Part shown: in pieces, positions 25,036-33,534 of the stretch
Position numbering within the stretch: the first letter of the stretch is position 1
Layout of the letters: every line of letters starts with the position of its first letter
DNA from: Geothrix edaphica
GTDB lineage: Bacteria > Acidobacteriota > Holophagae > Holophagales > Holophagaceae
DNA: 64,000 nucleotides
Reading direction: 5' to 3'
Assembly (NCBI RefSeq): GCF_030268045.1
Contig: NZ_BSDC01000003.1
Span: 62,001-126,000 of the forward strand
Translations under genes and position numbers: made by a program
Notes under the pieces: generated by a model
Told to the model about the DNA's origin: nothing
The model's database searches: none
The model's input: the letters and a program-made list of their open reading frames with translations, nothing else

Positions 25036-26435
25036 TGGACACCTCCAGCGGGCAGGACGCGGACGTCGGCGATGCTTTCGAAGGAGCGCCCGTCAGTGAG
25101 GCGCCCGGAGACCACCAGGAAGGCCTCGCCATCGGGCATGGTGGCCAGGAGGCGGTTGTGGTCGAACCAGGCCCGGAACTCGAAGGTGCCGTCGCCGTCG
25201 AAATCCCCGATGTAGGCGCCGGGCACGACCGCCGCCCGCAGGCCGTTGGCGGTGATGGAGCCCACCTGGATCTGCGAGAGGGTCAGGCCGGGGACCTTGA
25301 GGAGGACGGCCACGAGACCCGGCCGCTGGTTGCGGTTGGCGGCGGCGCGGGCGAGCCCCCTGGCGTGCTGGGAGGCCTGGCCGCCCTCCCATCGGAAGCG
25401 ATCCGGCGTGGGTGGTTCCTGGAGGTCCGCTTCCGGGCCGCCATCGACCTCGGGGGCCGCCTTCCGCTGCCACTCGGCCGGCGTCACGGTGGCGTCTGCG
25501 AAGACGATGGGCGCGGGATCGGTGTAGGCGTCCAGGCCGAAGACTTCGATCCGGGCATTGCCCGCGGTCGCCACGAAAAGCCGGTTGTTGCGGTCCAGGA
25601 CCAGGCTGGCGGGACCGCTGAGCTGGCCGGGGCCAGTCCCGAACGCCCCGATGCTGGCGATGGAGGTGCCCGCGCCATCGACCACCTTCACCACCCCTCG
25701 ATAGGAATCCGCCAGGTAGATCCGGCCCTGGGCGTCGGCCAGCAGACCCTGAACGCGCCCGTATGCCGTGTTGTTGCCGAGCATGCCCACGGTGCCTCCG
25801 AACTTGCGGAGGAAGGTCCCGGCAAGGGTGAAGACCTGGACCCGTTCGTTGCCCTGGTCGGACACGAAGACCTCGCCCTGGGGCGTGACGACGAGCCCCG
25901 TGGGGAAGCTGAACTGGCCGTCCAGCCTGCCGGGGCCGCCGAACTGCCTCGCCAGCTGGTTGTCCGGCCCGTAGACCTTCACCAGGCCGGCCGTGCTGTC
26001 CACCACGAAGACCGTGCCGTCGGCGGTGATCTGGAGGTGGTTGGGCATCTGGAACTCGCCCTCGCCCTGCCCCAGGTACCCGGCGGGAACCCATTCGGAG
26101 GTGAAGATCGCGACGCGGCCCTTTCCGGCTTCGCAGACGAAGATCCGGCCCGCCCCGTCCACGGCCACGCCGAGGGGCCGGCTAAGCCCGCGCTTGACGG
26201 CCAGCAGGTGGCCCGATTCATCGCGCACGGTGATGAGGCCCAGCCGGGGATCGGCGACGAAGAGGCGCCCCGCCCCGTCCGTGGCCAGGCGCACGGGCTC
26301 CCGGAAGCCCTGGGCATAGGCGCGCAAGGGCACGGCCACGGGGACCGGCACCTGGGCGGACAGGACCTGGGCGCCGCAGGCGATCACCGCCATGATCCGC
26401 AGCACGCCTCGGAGGGAAGTCAGTGTGCCGTTCAT
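25032..26435 (-). CDS. Secreted NHL-repeat beta-propeller protein (paralog 2)
   Basis: 467 residues. Signal peptide ending GAQVLSAQ. About six NHL blades: FREPVRLATDGAGRLFVADP, RPLGVAVDGAGRIFVCEAG, FPTGLVVTPQGEVFVSDQGNERVQVF, VQGLLADAQGRIYLADS. A C-terminal domain of about 110 residues (VKVP-like segment GLTLSQIQVGSITANGL, DFDGDGTFEFRAWFD, LVVSGRLTDGRSFESIADVRV) has a calcium-binding-like DxDxDG loop. It opens the operon and overlaps the 13-haem gene by GTGA. The homopolymer of 33 G/C stands 30 bases before its ATG. Confidence 0.85.
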   Translation of the reverse strand: MNGTLTSLRGVLRIMAVIACGAQVLSAQVPVPVAVPLRAYAQGFREPVRLATDGAGRLFVADPRLGLITVRDESGHLLAVKRGLSRPLGVAVDGAGRIFVCEAGKGRVAIFTSEWVPAGYLGQGEGEFQMPNHLQITADGTVFVVDSTAGLVKVYGPDNQLARQFGGPGRLDGQFSFPTGLVVTPQGEVFVSDQGNERVQVFTLAGTFLRKFGGTVGMLGNNTAYGRVQGLLADAQGRIYLADSYRGVVKVVDGAGTSIASIGAFGTGPGQLSGPASLVLDRNNRLFVATAGNARIEVFGLDAYTDPAPIVFADATVTPAEWQRKAAPEVDGGPEADLQEPPTPDRFRWEGGQASQHARGLARAAANRNQRPGLVAVLLKVPGLTLSQIQVGSITANGLRAAVVPGAYIGDFDGDGTFEFRAWFDHNRLLATMPDGEAFLVVSGRLTDGRSFESIADVRVLPAGGVQ

Positions 26436-26464
26436 GCGTGGGCACCTCGTCAGGGGGATCTGTA

Positions 26465-26499
<35 letters not shown>

Positions 26500-26580
26500 C
26501 CGGAACTGCGGCACGGCCTTCCGTTCCATGGGCCGGATTCATCACTCAGAATAGGGAGTTATGAGCTTTGTGGATCATGG

Positions 26581-26596
26581 TGTGATCTATCGCACA
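26581..26596. promoter_or_regulatory. CRP-like box in the divergent NHL region
   Basis: TGTGA-TCTATC-GCACA, nine of ten bases of the CRP consensus. It is centred about 60 bp before the expected start of the plus-strand promoter at 26612. The 350-bp gap also holds the G33 tract and a second half-matching site, CTTGA-TGGACA-TCACA, at 26665-26680. Confidence 0.5.
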
Positions 26597-26611
26597 TGAC
26601 ATGGATTCAGA

Positions 26612-26641
26612 TTGCCAAATCCAACTGTTTAAAAATACAAA
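26612..26641 (+). promoter_or_regulatory. Sigma70-like promoter for the NHL/tetraheme unit
   Basis: TTGCCA (-35) and TACAAA (-10) with an 18-bp spacer, in an AT-rich island unlike the rest of the window. It points toward the NHL gene at 26786, leaving a long leader of about 135 nt. Confidence 0.4.
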
Positions 26642-26785
26642 TTTTATAGGTAAAAACACGGGGTCTTGATGGACATCACAAGTATCCGCCCCGGAGTATC
26701 CGAGCATGGGTCCTACACTGGGTTCCCTGGCGCGGGGGCTTGTGCCCACCCGATCCGCGGATCCAGCCCGCCCGAGGAAGCCGCC

Positions 26786-27862
26786 ATGCCCACCTGCTCC
26801 TTCCGCCTGCTGCTTGCCGCCGCCCTGTTTGCGGGATGGGGTGGAGGCTCCCTGGGCGCCCAGACCGCCCCGCCCCCCCCACCCGCGGAGGACACGGCGG
26901 AGGTCCTGGCCTGGCCCTCGCCGCCAGCCGCCCCCCGCATCAAGTGGGTGGCGGAGTACCGCAACGCCTTCGATGTGGGCGCCAAGAAGAAGCGCACCTT
27001 CCTGGACCGCCTGGCGGGCAAGGCCGAGGAGGTGATCTGGCTCGAACGCCCCCTGAGCGTGGCAGTGGACGAGCAGGGCCTGATCTTCGTCGGGGATTTC
27101 ACCCGGGGCATCATCGTCATGGATCCCGTCAACAAGGCCATCCGGGCCTTCTCGGCGGTGAACGGCGCCGTGCTCCCCACGCCGACCGGCCTGGCGGTGG
27201 ACTCCAAGCTCGTGTTCGCCACCAGCTCCAACCTGAACCAGGTCCTCGTCTTCGACAAGAAGGGCCGCCAGCTCAGCGCATTGAGCAAGGCGGACGGCAT
27301 CAACCGGCCCGTGGGCATCGCCGTGGACGAAGCCCGGGACCTCGTGGTCCTCGTCAACAGCCAGGAGCACGCCGTGCGGCTCTACACGCGGACGCTTCAA
27401 CTCATCAAGGTCGTCGGCGAGCGCGGGAGCGAGGACGGGCAGTTCAACATGCCCTCCTACGCCTGCATCATTCCTGGCGTGGGCTTCGCCGTGGCGGACA
27501 CCGGCAACTTCCGCATCCAGATCTTCGACTTCGAGGGGAAGTTCATCCGCGCCTTCGGCAAGGTGGGGAACATGCCGGGCGACTTCGCGCGCCCCAAGGG
27601 CATCGGTGTGGACCCTGACGGCCATCTCTATGTCGCGGATGGGATCTTCAACAATTTCCAGATCTTCGACCAGGAGGGCCACCTCCTCCTCTTCGTGGGG
27701 CAGGTCGGCGTGAGGCGCGGGCAGTTCCAGGTGCCTACCGGCCTCGCCACCGACACCAAGGGCGGCGTCTTCGTCGTGGATCAGATCAATGCGCGGATCC
27801 AGAAATTCCAATACCTCCCCGAGGAGAAAACCGCTCCGCCTGTCCCGGCCAAGCAGCCCTAG
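26786..27862 (+). CDS. Secreted NHL-repeat beta-propeller protein (paralog 3)
   Basis: 358 residues. ATG with GAGGAAG upstream; signal peptide FRLLLAAALFAGWGGGSLGAQ. The mature start, APRIKWVAEYRNAFDVGAKK, and the blades (PLSVAVDEQGLIFVGDFTRG, RPVGIAVDEARDLVVLVN, GVGFAVADTGNFRIQIFD, RPKGIGVDPDGHLYVADG) make it a clear paralog of the NHL protein at 11-12 kb, differing mainly in the Pro-rich N-terminal linker and tail. It precedes tetraheme C by 209 bp. Same inferred role: scaffold or assembly factor for a cytochrome structure. Confidence 0.87.
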   Translation: MPTCSFRLLLAAALFAGWGGGSLGAQTAPPPPPAEDTAEVLAWPSPPAAPRIKWVAEYRNAFDVGAKKKRTFLDRLAGKAEEVIWLERPLSVAVDEQGLIFVGDFTRGIIVMDPVNKAIRAFSAVNGAVLPTPTGLAVDSKLVFATSSNLNQVLVFDKKGRQLSALSKADGINRPVGIAVDEARDLVVLVNSQEHAVRLYTRTLQLIKVVGERGSEDGQFNMPSYACIIPGVGFAVADTGNFRIQIFDFEGKFIRAFGKVGNMPGDFARPKGIGVDPDGHLYVADGIFNNFQIFDQEGHLLLFVGQVGVRRGQFQVPTGLATDTKGGVFVVDQINARIQKFQYLPEEKTAPPVPAKQP

Positions 27863-27896
27863 GGCAGGCGGCGAGCCGCGAGATGCCCGCTCCTTT

Positions 27897-27912
27897 CGTG
27901 ACAGGCATCACG
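27897..27912. promoter_or_regulatory. CRP/FNR-family-like box before tetraheme C
   Basis: CGTGA-CAGGCA-TCACG, a perfect 5+5 dyad with N6 spacing. It has the same position relative to the 11-bp direct repeats as the box before tetraheme B. Confidence 0.55.
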
Positions 27913-27927
27913 CACTTTTGTTGTCTT

Positions 27928-27945
27928 TTTTAAGCCCACTTTAAG
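27928..27945 (+). promoter_or_regulatory. 11-bp-period direct repeat (TTTTAAG-N4-CTTTAAG)
   Basis: Two heptamers 11 bp apart, followed by AGGT..CG..CTCA as in the tetraheme B promoter. This is a candidate OmpR-family site overlapping the -35 zone. Confidence 0.5.
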
Positions 27946-28044
27946 GTCCCGACCTCAGATTGTCTCCGTGGAAGTGGTCTGAGATTTCCCTCCTGGGCAG
28001 ACTTCTTTCCCAAGGATATTTCGATCTACCGCGTTTATTTCACA

Positions 28045-28059
28045 CCCCCTCCCCCCCCC
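28045..28059 (+). promoter_or_regulatory. C5-T-C9 leader tract of tetraheme C
   Basis: C5, T, C9, A directly before the CGAGG ribosome site, 13 bases from the ATG. It is identical in composition to the tract before tetraheme B. Confidence 0.5.
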
Positions 28060-28071
28060 ACGAGGCACCCC

Positions 28072-28725
28072 ATGAAGTCCCGCGTTCTCCTCCTCCTGGT
28101 CGCCACCTCCCTGAGCCTGTCCGCGACCATTGCCGGCACGAAGCACGACCTCAGCTCCTCAGGCCCCGGCGTCAAGACCAACATCACCCAGAAGTGCGTG
28201 TTCTGCCACACGCCGCACGGCTCCGCCACCGGCACGGCCCAGATCATCCCCCTGTGGAACAAGACCACCACGGTGACCACCGGCTTCACCATGTATTCCA
28301 GTGGCACCATCTCCGGCACCGTGGACACCACGCCCACCGGCGCCTCCATGGCCTGCTTCACCTGCCATGACGGCACCCAGGCTGTGGGCAACATGATCAA
28401 CCTGCCCAACGGCGTAGCCAGCGTCACCTACACCGCCGGTGGCGGCGTGAATGCGACCGGTTTCATTGCATCGGGTGTGAACCTGCTGGGCAAGGACCTG
28501 TCCAACGACCACCCGGTGTCCATCACCTACACGCAGAACCTCGACTCTGGCCTGGTGAACCCCACCAGCTTCGCGCCCAACACCGTCCAGCTGTTCCCCA
28601 CCAACGCCAATGGATCGAAGGTGCAGTGCGCCTCCTGCCACCAGGTGCACGACAACACCAACCCGCCTTTCCTGCGGGTGAGCATGACCAACTCGGCCCT
28701 CTGCACCACCTGCCACATCAAGTAG
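28072..28725 (+). CDS. Tetraheme cytochrome c (paralog C)
   Basis: 217 residues, the shortest of the three. Signal peptide MKSRVLLLLVATSLSLSATIA; mature start GTKHDLSSSGP. Haem motifs are CVFCH, CFTCH, CASCH, CTTCH. Blocks IPLWN, TGASMACFTCHDG, NDHPVSITYTQ, VQCASCHQVHDNTNPPFLR and ALCTTCHIK define the family. It has its own promoter module and is closed by a strong terminator. It is possibly a filament-type or diffusible carrier cytochrome, by analogy with the OmcE-like group. Confidence 0.9.
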   Translation: MKSRVLLLLVATSLSLSATIAGTKHDLSSSGPGVKTNITQKCVFCHTPHGSATGTAQIIPLWNKTTTVTTGFTMYSSGTISGTVDTTPTGASMACFTCHDGTQAVGNMINLPNGVASVTYTAGGGVNATGFIASGVNLLGKDLSNDHPVSITYTQNLDSGLVNPTSFAPNTVQLFPTNANGSKVQCASCHQVHDNTNPPFLRVSMTNSALCTTCHIK

Positions 28726-28745
28726 GCTGTTCGAGCGCCACACCA

Positions 28746-28771
28746 AAGGGGGCGGACCTGTCCGCCCCCTT
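28746..28771 (+). terminator. Rho-independent-type terminator after tetraheme C
   Basis: A perfect 11-bp stem (AAGGGGGCGGA / TCCGCCCCCTT) with a CCTG loop, 20 bp after the stop. Confidence 0.85.
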
Positions 28772-28822
28772 GCTCATCCCGCCCGGGTCCAACGGGCCTC
28801 AAATCCTGGGGAGGGATCGTCC

Positions 28823-30373
28823 ATGCCCGTTCCGCCCACCCTGCGAAGCCCGGTGGCACTCCTGCTCCTCCTGGCCGGTGGCCCAGCCCTGGAGGCCAAG
28901 GCGCCTCTCCGGGCCGCCGCGAAGGAACCGGCACCGGCCCCCGGCCTGCTGCGCAAAGCCCTGCTCGAGGTCCATCCGGGCCTTGCCCCCGAAGCCCTGG
29001 AGGCCATGCTGCGGCGCCTGGAGACGGCGTGGTCCCGCGCCCAGGCCCTGGGCCTCCTGACCGGAGTCGAGTGGCAGGAGTCCGTCCGCGAAGGCCGGTG
29101 GGAGATCCTCGGGAGGGCCTTTCTGGACCGCCGCCCCGGCCACGTCCCCATGACCGAGGAGCAGGTCCGGGCGGCCTTCCTCGCCCAGGGGGACCAGCGC
29201 CGGATCTCGCACATCCTCTGTCCGACGGAAGCGGAAGCCGCCGCCGCCCTGGCGCGGATCAACCGGGGCGAGGCCTTCGCGAAGGTGGCCGCCGACGTCT
29301 CCCGGGACCCGGGCTCGACTCGGAGCGGCGGCGACCTCGGCTGGGTGCGGCAGAAGGAACTGGTGCCGGCCTTCGGTGAGCCCGTGTTTGCCGCCGCCCC
29401 CGGCACCCTGGTGGGCCCCATCCACTCGGAGTTCGGCTGGCACCTGGCCAGGACCTCGGAGGTGCGCCGACCGAACCCCGCGGACTTCGAGGCGCAGCGC
29501 GGGATCCTGCTGAAGCAGGCGGCCGAGGCCCAGCTGGCCGTGAAGCGGGAGGCCGTGATCGAAGGGCTTCGGAAGCGCTACCCCCTCCAGGCCGACCTGG
29601 ACGTGCTCGACGCCGACCGGTCCACGGAGCCCCTGCCCGGCGACGAGGCGCGCATCGCTGGCCGCGTCGCCGGTGCCTCCATCTCCCTGAAGACCCTGAA
29701 GCGCTACTTGGCGGACCGGCTCAAGGCCGCGGGCCAGAGCCATTCCCTTGGAGCCTCCACCAAGGCGCGGTTCATGGAGGACTTCGCAGACCGGGCCCGG
29801 TTGGCCGCGGCCGCGCAGAAGCAGGGCCTGGCGCGTCTGCCGGAGGTCCGGGCCGCCCTATGGGTGGACCAGCGCGAACGGGCGCGCGAAGCCTTCGCCA
29901 CCTCCCACCTCGCCGCCGTGAAGGTGGCCGAGGTCGATCTCCAGGGCTTGTACGAGCGCGCCCCGGACCGCTTCCGCCCAGTGGGGGCGCTCCGCCTGCA
30001 GGTCCTGGTGGCCGACAGCAAGGCGCGCGTGGACGAGGCGCTGGACCAGGTCCGGAAGGGGATGCCCTGGCGCGTGGCGGCGGGACGGTACGGCAGCGCT
30101 GAGGCCACCGGGGACCCGGAACCCGGCTGGGTCGAGGTGGAGGCCCTCCGCCGGATGGTGCCCCCCACGCTGCTGCAGCCCCTCCTGACCGGCCCTCTGG
30201 GTCAGCCCGTGGGACCGATGCTCGGGGCGGACGGATTCATGATCTTCAACGCCCTCGAGCGCCGGCCGGGACCGGTGCCGCCCCTGGCCGAGTGCCGGGA
30301 TGCCGTCCGGGCCGAGTACCTCCGGGAGCGTGGCCAGGCCCTGGTGGATCAGGAGCTGGACCGTCGGCCTTGA
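28823..30373 (+). CDS. PpiC/SurA-type peptidyl-prolyl isomerase
   Basis: 516 residues. Signal peptide (VALLLLLAGGPALEAKA) without a clear lipobox, unlike its paralog at 3.5-5.1 kb. Parvulin domain at ~127-215 (ISHILCPTEAEAAAAL, GGDLGWVRQKE, GTLVGPIHSEFGWH), then a long helical region (SLGASTKARFMEDFADRARL) and a second parvulin-like segment (LRLQVLVADS, EPGWVEVEAL, VGPMLGADGFMIFNALE). The same SHxLG.xTKxxF motif occurs in the paralog. It lies between tetraheme C and the 42-haem gene. A chaperone for local secreted cytochromes is likely. Confidence 0.87.
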   Translation: MPVPPTLRSPVALLLLLAGGPALEAKAPLRAAAKEPAPAPGLLRKALLEVHPGLAPEALEAMLRRLETAWSRAQALGLLTGVEWQESVREGRWEILGRAFLDRRPGHVPMTEEQVRAAFLAQGDQRRISHILCPTEAEAAAALARINRGEAFAKVAADVSRDPGSTRSGGDLGWVRQKELVPAFGEPVFAAAPGTLVGPIHSEFGWHLARTSEVRRPNPADFEAQRGILLKQAAEAQLAVKREAVIEGLRKRYPLQADLDVLDADRSTEPLPGDEARIAGRVAGASISLKTLKRYLADRLKAAGQSHSLGASTKARFMEDFADRARLAAAAQKQGLARLPEVRAALWVDQRERAREAFATSHLAAVKVAEVDLQGLYERAPDRFRPVGALRLQVLVADSKARVDEALDQVRKGMPWRVAAGRYGSAEATGDPEPGWVEVEALRRMVPPTLLQPLLTGPLGQPVGPMLGADGFMIFNALERRPGPVPPLAECRDAVRAEYLRERGQALVDQELDRRP

Positions 30374-30385
30374 GGCAGGAGCGCC

Positions 30386-33300
30386 CTACTTGTGGCAGGC
30401 TTCGCAGTCCGTGACGGACAGGAGCTTCTCGTTCTTGGAGAAGTGGGGCTGGTGGCAGGACAGGCAGGTCAGGGGTTTCCCCGTCGCCTTGACGATCCGG
30501 TCCGAACAGGGGTGGTTGACGGACGGGTGATCCATCCGCTGGGCCCGGTGGCAGCCGATGCAGATGGCCTGGATGTTGCCGCGGGGGAAGCCCTTGGCCT
30601 CCCCGCCGTGGGGTGTGTGGCAGAGGGCACACTGGCCCTCCATGAACGGCCGGTGCTTGGACATCGACTTCCTGGCCTCCTCGCGCAGCGACTCGTGGCA
30701 CCGGAGGCAGAGCTCGCTTGGATTGCCCATCAGGAGGGTCGGCAGCCTGGAGGCGTGGGGGGCGTGGCAGAGGGTGCATTCCCCGTTGGCCACTGGCGAA
30801 TGGGGGAAGGGCATCTTCGCAGCGCTGGCGACGCCCGGGTGGCAGCCGAAGCAGAGGCCGGGTTGGGCGGCCCGGGTCGCGAAGGGCCTGGCGGAGGTCG
30901 ACGGGGCGTGGCAAGTCTCGCAGCTGCCCTTCGCCACTGGCGCGTGGGCGGTCGGGCGCAGCATGCCCTGGAGGTTGGAGCCATGGGGATCGTGGCAGGT
31001 GAGGCAGTCCCCGGGCGGGACGGGATAGCCCCGGTGGGCCTTCCCCATGTCCTTCATCTCGTGGCAGGTGGTGCAGAGCCGCTCCACGGGCCTGAGCAGC
31101 CCCTTGGGCTGGCTGCCCGCATGGGCCACGTGGCAGGCACCGCAGTCGCCAGAGGCGGCGGGCCGATGGGGATGTTTCGCCTGCAGCGCAGGGCGGAGTT
31201 TTTCGTGGCAGGACAGGCAGAGATCCAGGGGCTTCTCCCGCAGGAGGTGCTTCCCTTCGGTGTAGTGCGCCAGGTGGCATTCCCGGCAGCTTCCCTCCAC
31301 ATAGGGTTTGTGCGCCCAGCCCTCCTTCGGCGGTTGGGGCTGTCCGTGGCAGGTGAAGCAAAGCTGGTTCCCCGGGGCTTCCAGCAGGGCCTCGTTTCGG
31401 GAGGCGTGAGGCTGGTGGCAACTGAGGCACTCGCCGGCCTGGAAGGGCTGGTGCTGGTGGACGGCGCCCTTGGGTTGCACACCCGGATGGCAGCCCAGGC
31501 AAAGCTGGGTCACGGGACGGACGAAGGCCATCCGGCCCTCGGAATTCCGCCCGGGGACCGGGGGCTTGTGGCAGATCGGGCACCCCTCGGGGCCGACATG
31601 GCCCTTGACCAGGCTTGCCGCGAAGGGGGCGTGCACCTTCTTCTGGAGGAGGCCCGCTTTCTGGGAGGCGTGGGGCTCATGGCAGCCGAGGCAGTCCACC
31701 TTGCCCAACGCCGCGCCGAGGTGTTTCTTCCGCAGGCCCGAGTCGTCGAGGTCGTGGCAGCCCGAGCAGGTGTCCTGGAGGGTCGAGGCCTTGAGCAGGG
31801 CCCCGCCGGTGCCGGAGTGCGGATCGTGGCAGCCGCTGCAGGCGCCTTCCTTCACGGGCTGATGCACCACCTGGAACCGGTCCTGCCGCCGGTGGCAGGC
31901 ATAGCACCCTTCGGGCTGGTCGCGCTTCAGGTGCTTCGCCTTGGTCCCCCCGTGGGGGTCATGGCAGGCGAGGCAGCCGTTCTTCCCGATGGCCGGCTTG
32001 TGGATGGTGTCTCGGTCCAGGAGCTTGGCGTGACAGCCGGTGCAGAGCTTCTCGGACTCGTCTTTCAGCAGCTTGCGGAGGGGGCCCCCGTGGGCCGCAT
32101 GGCAGGCGCTGCAGTTCCCCTCCTTCACAGGGCCGTGCAGCCTGGGCCTCGCCAGGATCTTCTTGTGACAGCCGCCGCAGGCCTCCGCCTGCCCGCCGCG
32201 GATGAGGTGGGCTGAGCCGCTCGCGTGGGGCACGTGGCAGGTGAAGCACTGCCCCTTCTTCACGGGGTCGTGCGACACGGGCCCCTTGGACACGCCCGTG
32301 TGGCAGCCGGCGCAGAGGGCCTGCTTCGCCTGCCGGAGGACCGGCGGCGTCGCGCCGGCGTGGGCTTCATGGCAGGACAGGCATTCGCCCTTCACCACCG
32401 GGGCGTGCTGGCTTGCGCCCTTGGCCAGGTCCGTGTGGCAGGTGAGGCAGAGCTTGGTAGCGGGTGCGATGAGGAGGTGCTTGTCCGGGGATTCATGGGG
32501 CCTGTGGCAGGCGAGACAGGCACCCTTGCGGAAGGGCGTGTGCTGGGAGGCGCCCTTGGCGAGCGCCCCGTGGCAGGTGAGGCAGAGCTCCTGCGGGGCC
32601 GAGGTCAGGAGGCCCTTCCCGTCAGCGGCGTGGGGCCGGTGGCAGGTCAGGCAGGCGCCGGCCTGGACCGGCTGGTGCTGGGTGCCCGGGCCTGGAACCG
32701 AGCGGTGGCAGTCCTGACAGAGGCCGGGCACGGGCTTCACCAGCTGGACGGCCTTCCCTTCTGCAGGCCGGTGGCAGTCCGAACAGCGCCCCGCCTTGAA
32801 CGGCGCGTGGGCCTGGTCGCGCACCAGACCCTTGGCCGCGGAGCCGTGCGGGTTGTGGCAAGTGACGCAGGCCCCGGCCTGCAGGGGAAAGCCCGCATGC
32901 GAGGCAGGGGAAGGGCTGGCGCCGTGGCAGCTCTCGCACTGGCCCGGCTGACCTGGCTTCAGCAGGTAGCGGGTGGGGGAGGGATGCGGCGCATGGCAGG
33001 CCATGCAGTCCTCGGCGGCGGCATGGGGATGGGCGCTGTCCATGCGCGCCCTGACCTCGGCATGGCAGGAGAGGCAGAGTTCCTGGGCCGGCTTCCGCAG
33101 CAGGCCACTCCGGCCGGAATCGTGGGCATCATGGCAGGCTCCGCACCCGCCCCGGCCCTCGAAGCGATGGGCCGCCCGCTCCCCCGGGGCCGGTGCCAGA
33201 GACTTGTGGCAGAGCACGCACAGGGGCCGTCCGCCCCCGGCGTGGAGGATGTTCATGTTGGCTTCGCCATGGGGGCGATGGCACCACTGGCACCGGCCCT

Positions 33301-33457
33301 CGCGCAGCGGCTTGTGGGCAGTGGCCGATGAGGCCCGGCTGGCCACTTTCGGGTGGCAGTCCTGGCAGGTGGCAGGCGCCGCCAGCAGCACCGATGGAAG
33401 GAGCGCCAGAGCCGTGACCAACAGGCAGCGGCGGATATACCGGATGCGGTCGGTCAT
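30386..33457 (-). CDS. 42-haem cytochrome c
   Basis: 1023 residues. ATG with CCAGGA site; signal peptide CLLVTALALLPSVLLAAP. I count 42 CXXCH motifs, one per ~24 residues, from CQDCH near residue 31 to CEACH four residues before the end. They form about twenty imperfect ~50-residue doubled-CXXCH units of the type CLxCHxPHxS...LCxxCHxxL...H.P...GxC. Almost no haem-free domain exists; the longest spacers surround CPICH (haem 26). The last ~130 residues match the truncated cytochrome at the window start. It is probably an extended secreted or periplasm-spanning electron wire. GT9 lies 77 bp upstream on the same strand. Confidence 0.93.
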   Translation of the reverse strand: MTDRIRYIRRCLLVTALALLPSVLLAAPATCQDCHPKVASRASSATAHKPLREGRCQWCHRPHGEANMNILHAGGGRPLCVLCHKSLAPAPGERAAHRFEGRGGCGACHDAHDSGRSGLLRKPAQELCLSCHAEVRARMDSAHPHAAAEDCMACHAPHPSPTRYLLKPGQPGQCESCHGASPSPASHAGFPLQAGACVTCHNPHGSAAKGLVRDQAHAPFKAGRCSDCHRPAEGKAVQLVKPVPGLCQDCHRSVPGPGTQHQPVQAGACLTCHRPHAADGKGLLTSAPQELCLTCHGALAKGASQHTPFRKGACLACHRPHESPDKHLLIAPATKLCLTCHTDLAKGASQHAPVVKGECLSCHEAHAGATPPVLRQAKQALCAGCHTGVSKGPVSHDPVKKGQCFTCHVPHASGSAHLIRGGQAEACGGCHKKILARPRLHGPVKEGNCSACHAAHGGPLRKLLKDESEKLCTGCHAKLLDRDTIHKPAIGKNGCLACHDPHGGTKAKHLKRDQPEGCYACHRRQDRFQVVHQPVKEGACSGCHDPHSGTGGALLKASTLQDTCSGCHDLDDSGLRKKHLGAALGKVDCLGCHEPHASQKAGLLQKKVHAPFAASLVKGHVGPEGCPICHKPPVPGRNSEGRMAFVRPVTQLCLGCHPGVQPKGAVHQHQPFQAGECLSCHQPHASRNEALLEAPGNQLCFTCHGQPQPPKEGWAHKPYVEGSCRECHLAHYTEGKHLLREKPLDLCLSCHEKLRPALQAKHPHRPAASGDCGACHVAHAGSQPKGLLRPVERLCTTCHEMKDMGKAHRGYPVPPGDCLTCHDPHGSNLQGMLRPTAHAPVAKGSCETCHAPSTSARPFATRAAQPGLCFGCHPGVASAAKMPFPHSPVANGECTLCHAPHASRLPTLLMGNPSELCLRCHESLREEARKSMSKHRPFMEGQCALCHTPHGGEAKGFPRGNIQAICIGCHRAQRMDHPSVNHPCSDRIVKATGKPLTCLSCHQPHFSKNEKLLSVTDCEACHK

Positions 33458-33534
33458 GGCGTCCTGGTTCCGAGGGCCCGGCCATCGAGACGCGGGCATT
33501 CTCTATCCTATCGTCCCCATTGGACGGGCCAAGG

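Noticed and set aside
22609-25215. 868-codon open frame opposite the 13-haem cytochrome
   Set aside because: A GC-rich shadow: Gly/Val/Ala-rich low-complexity translation, no domain, fully antisense to a gene with 13 haem motifs and a signal peptide.
30386-33457. CRISPR-like periodicity in the giant cytochrome
   Set aside because: The ~150-bp periodicity is in-frame protein repetition around haem motifs, not identical repeats with unique spacers.
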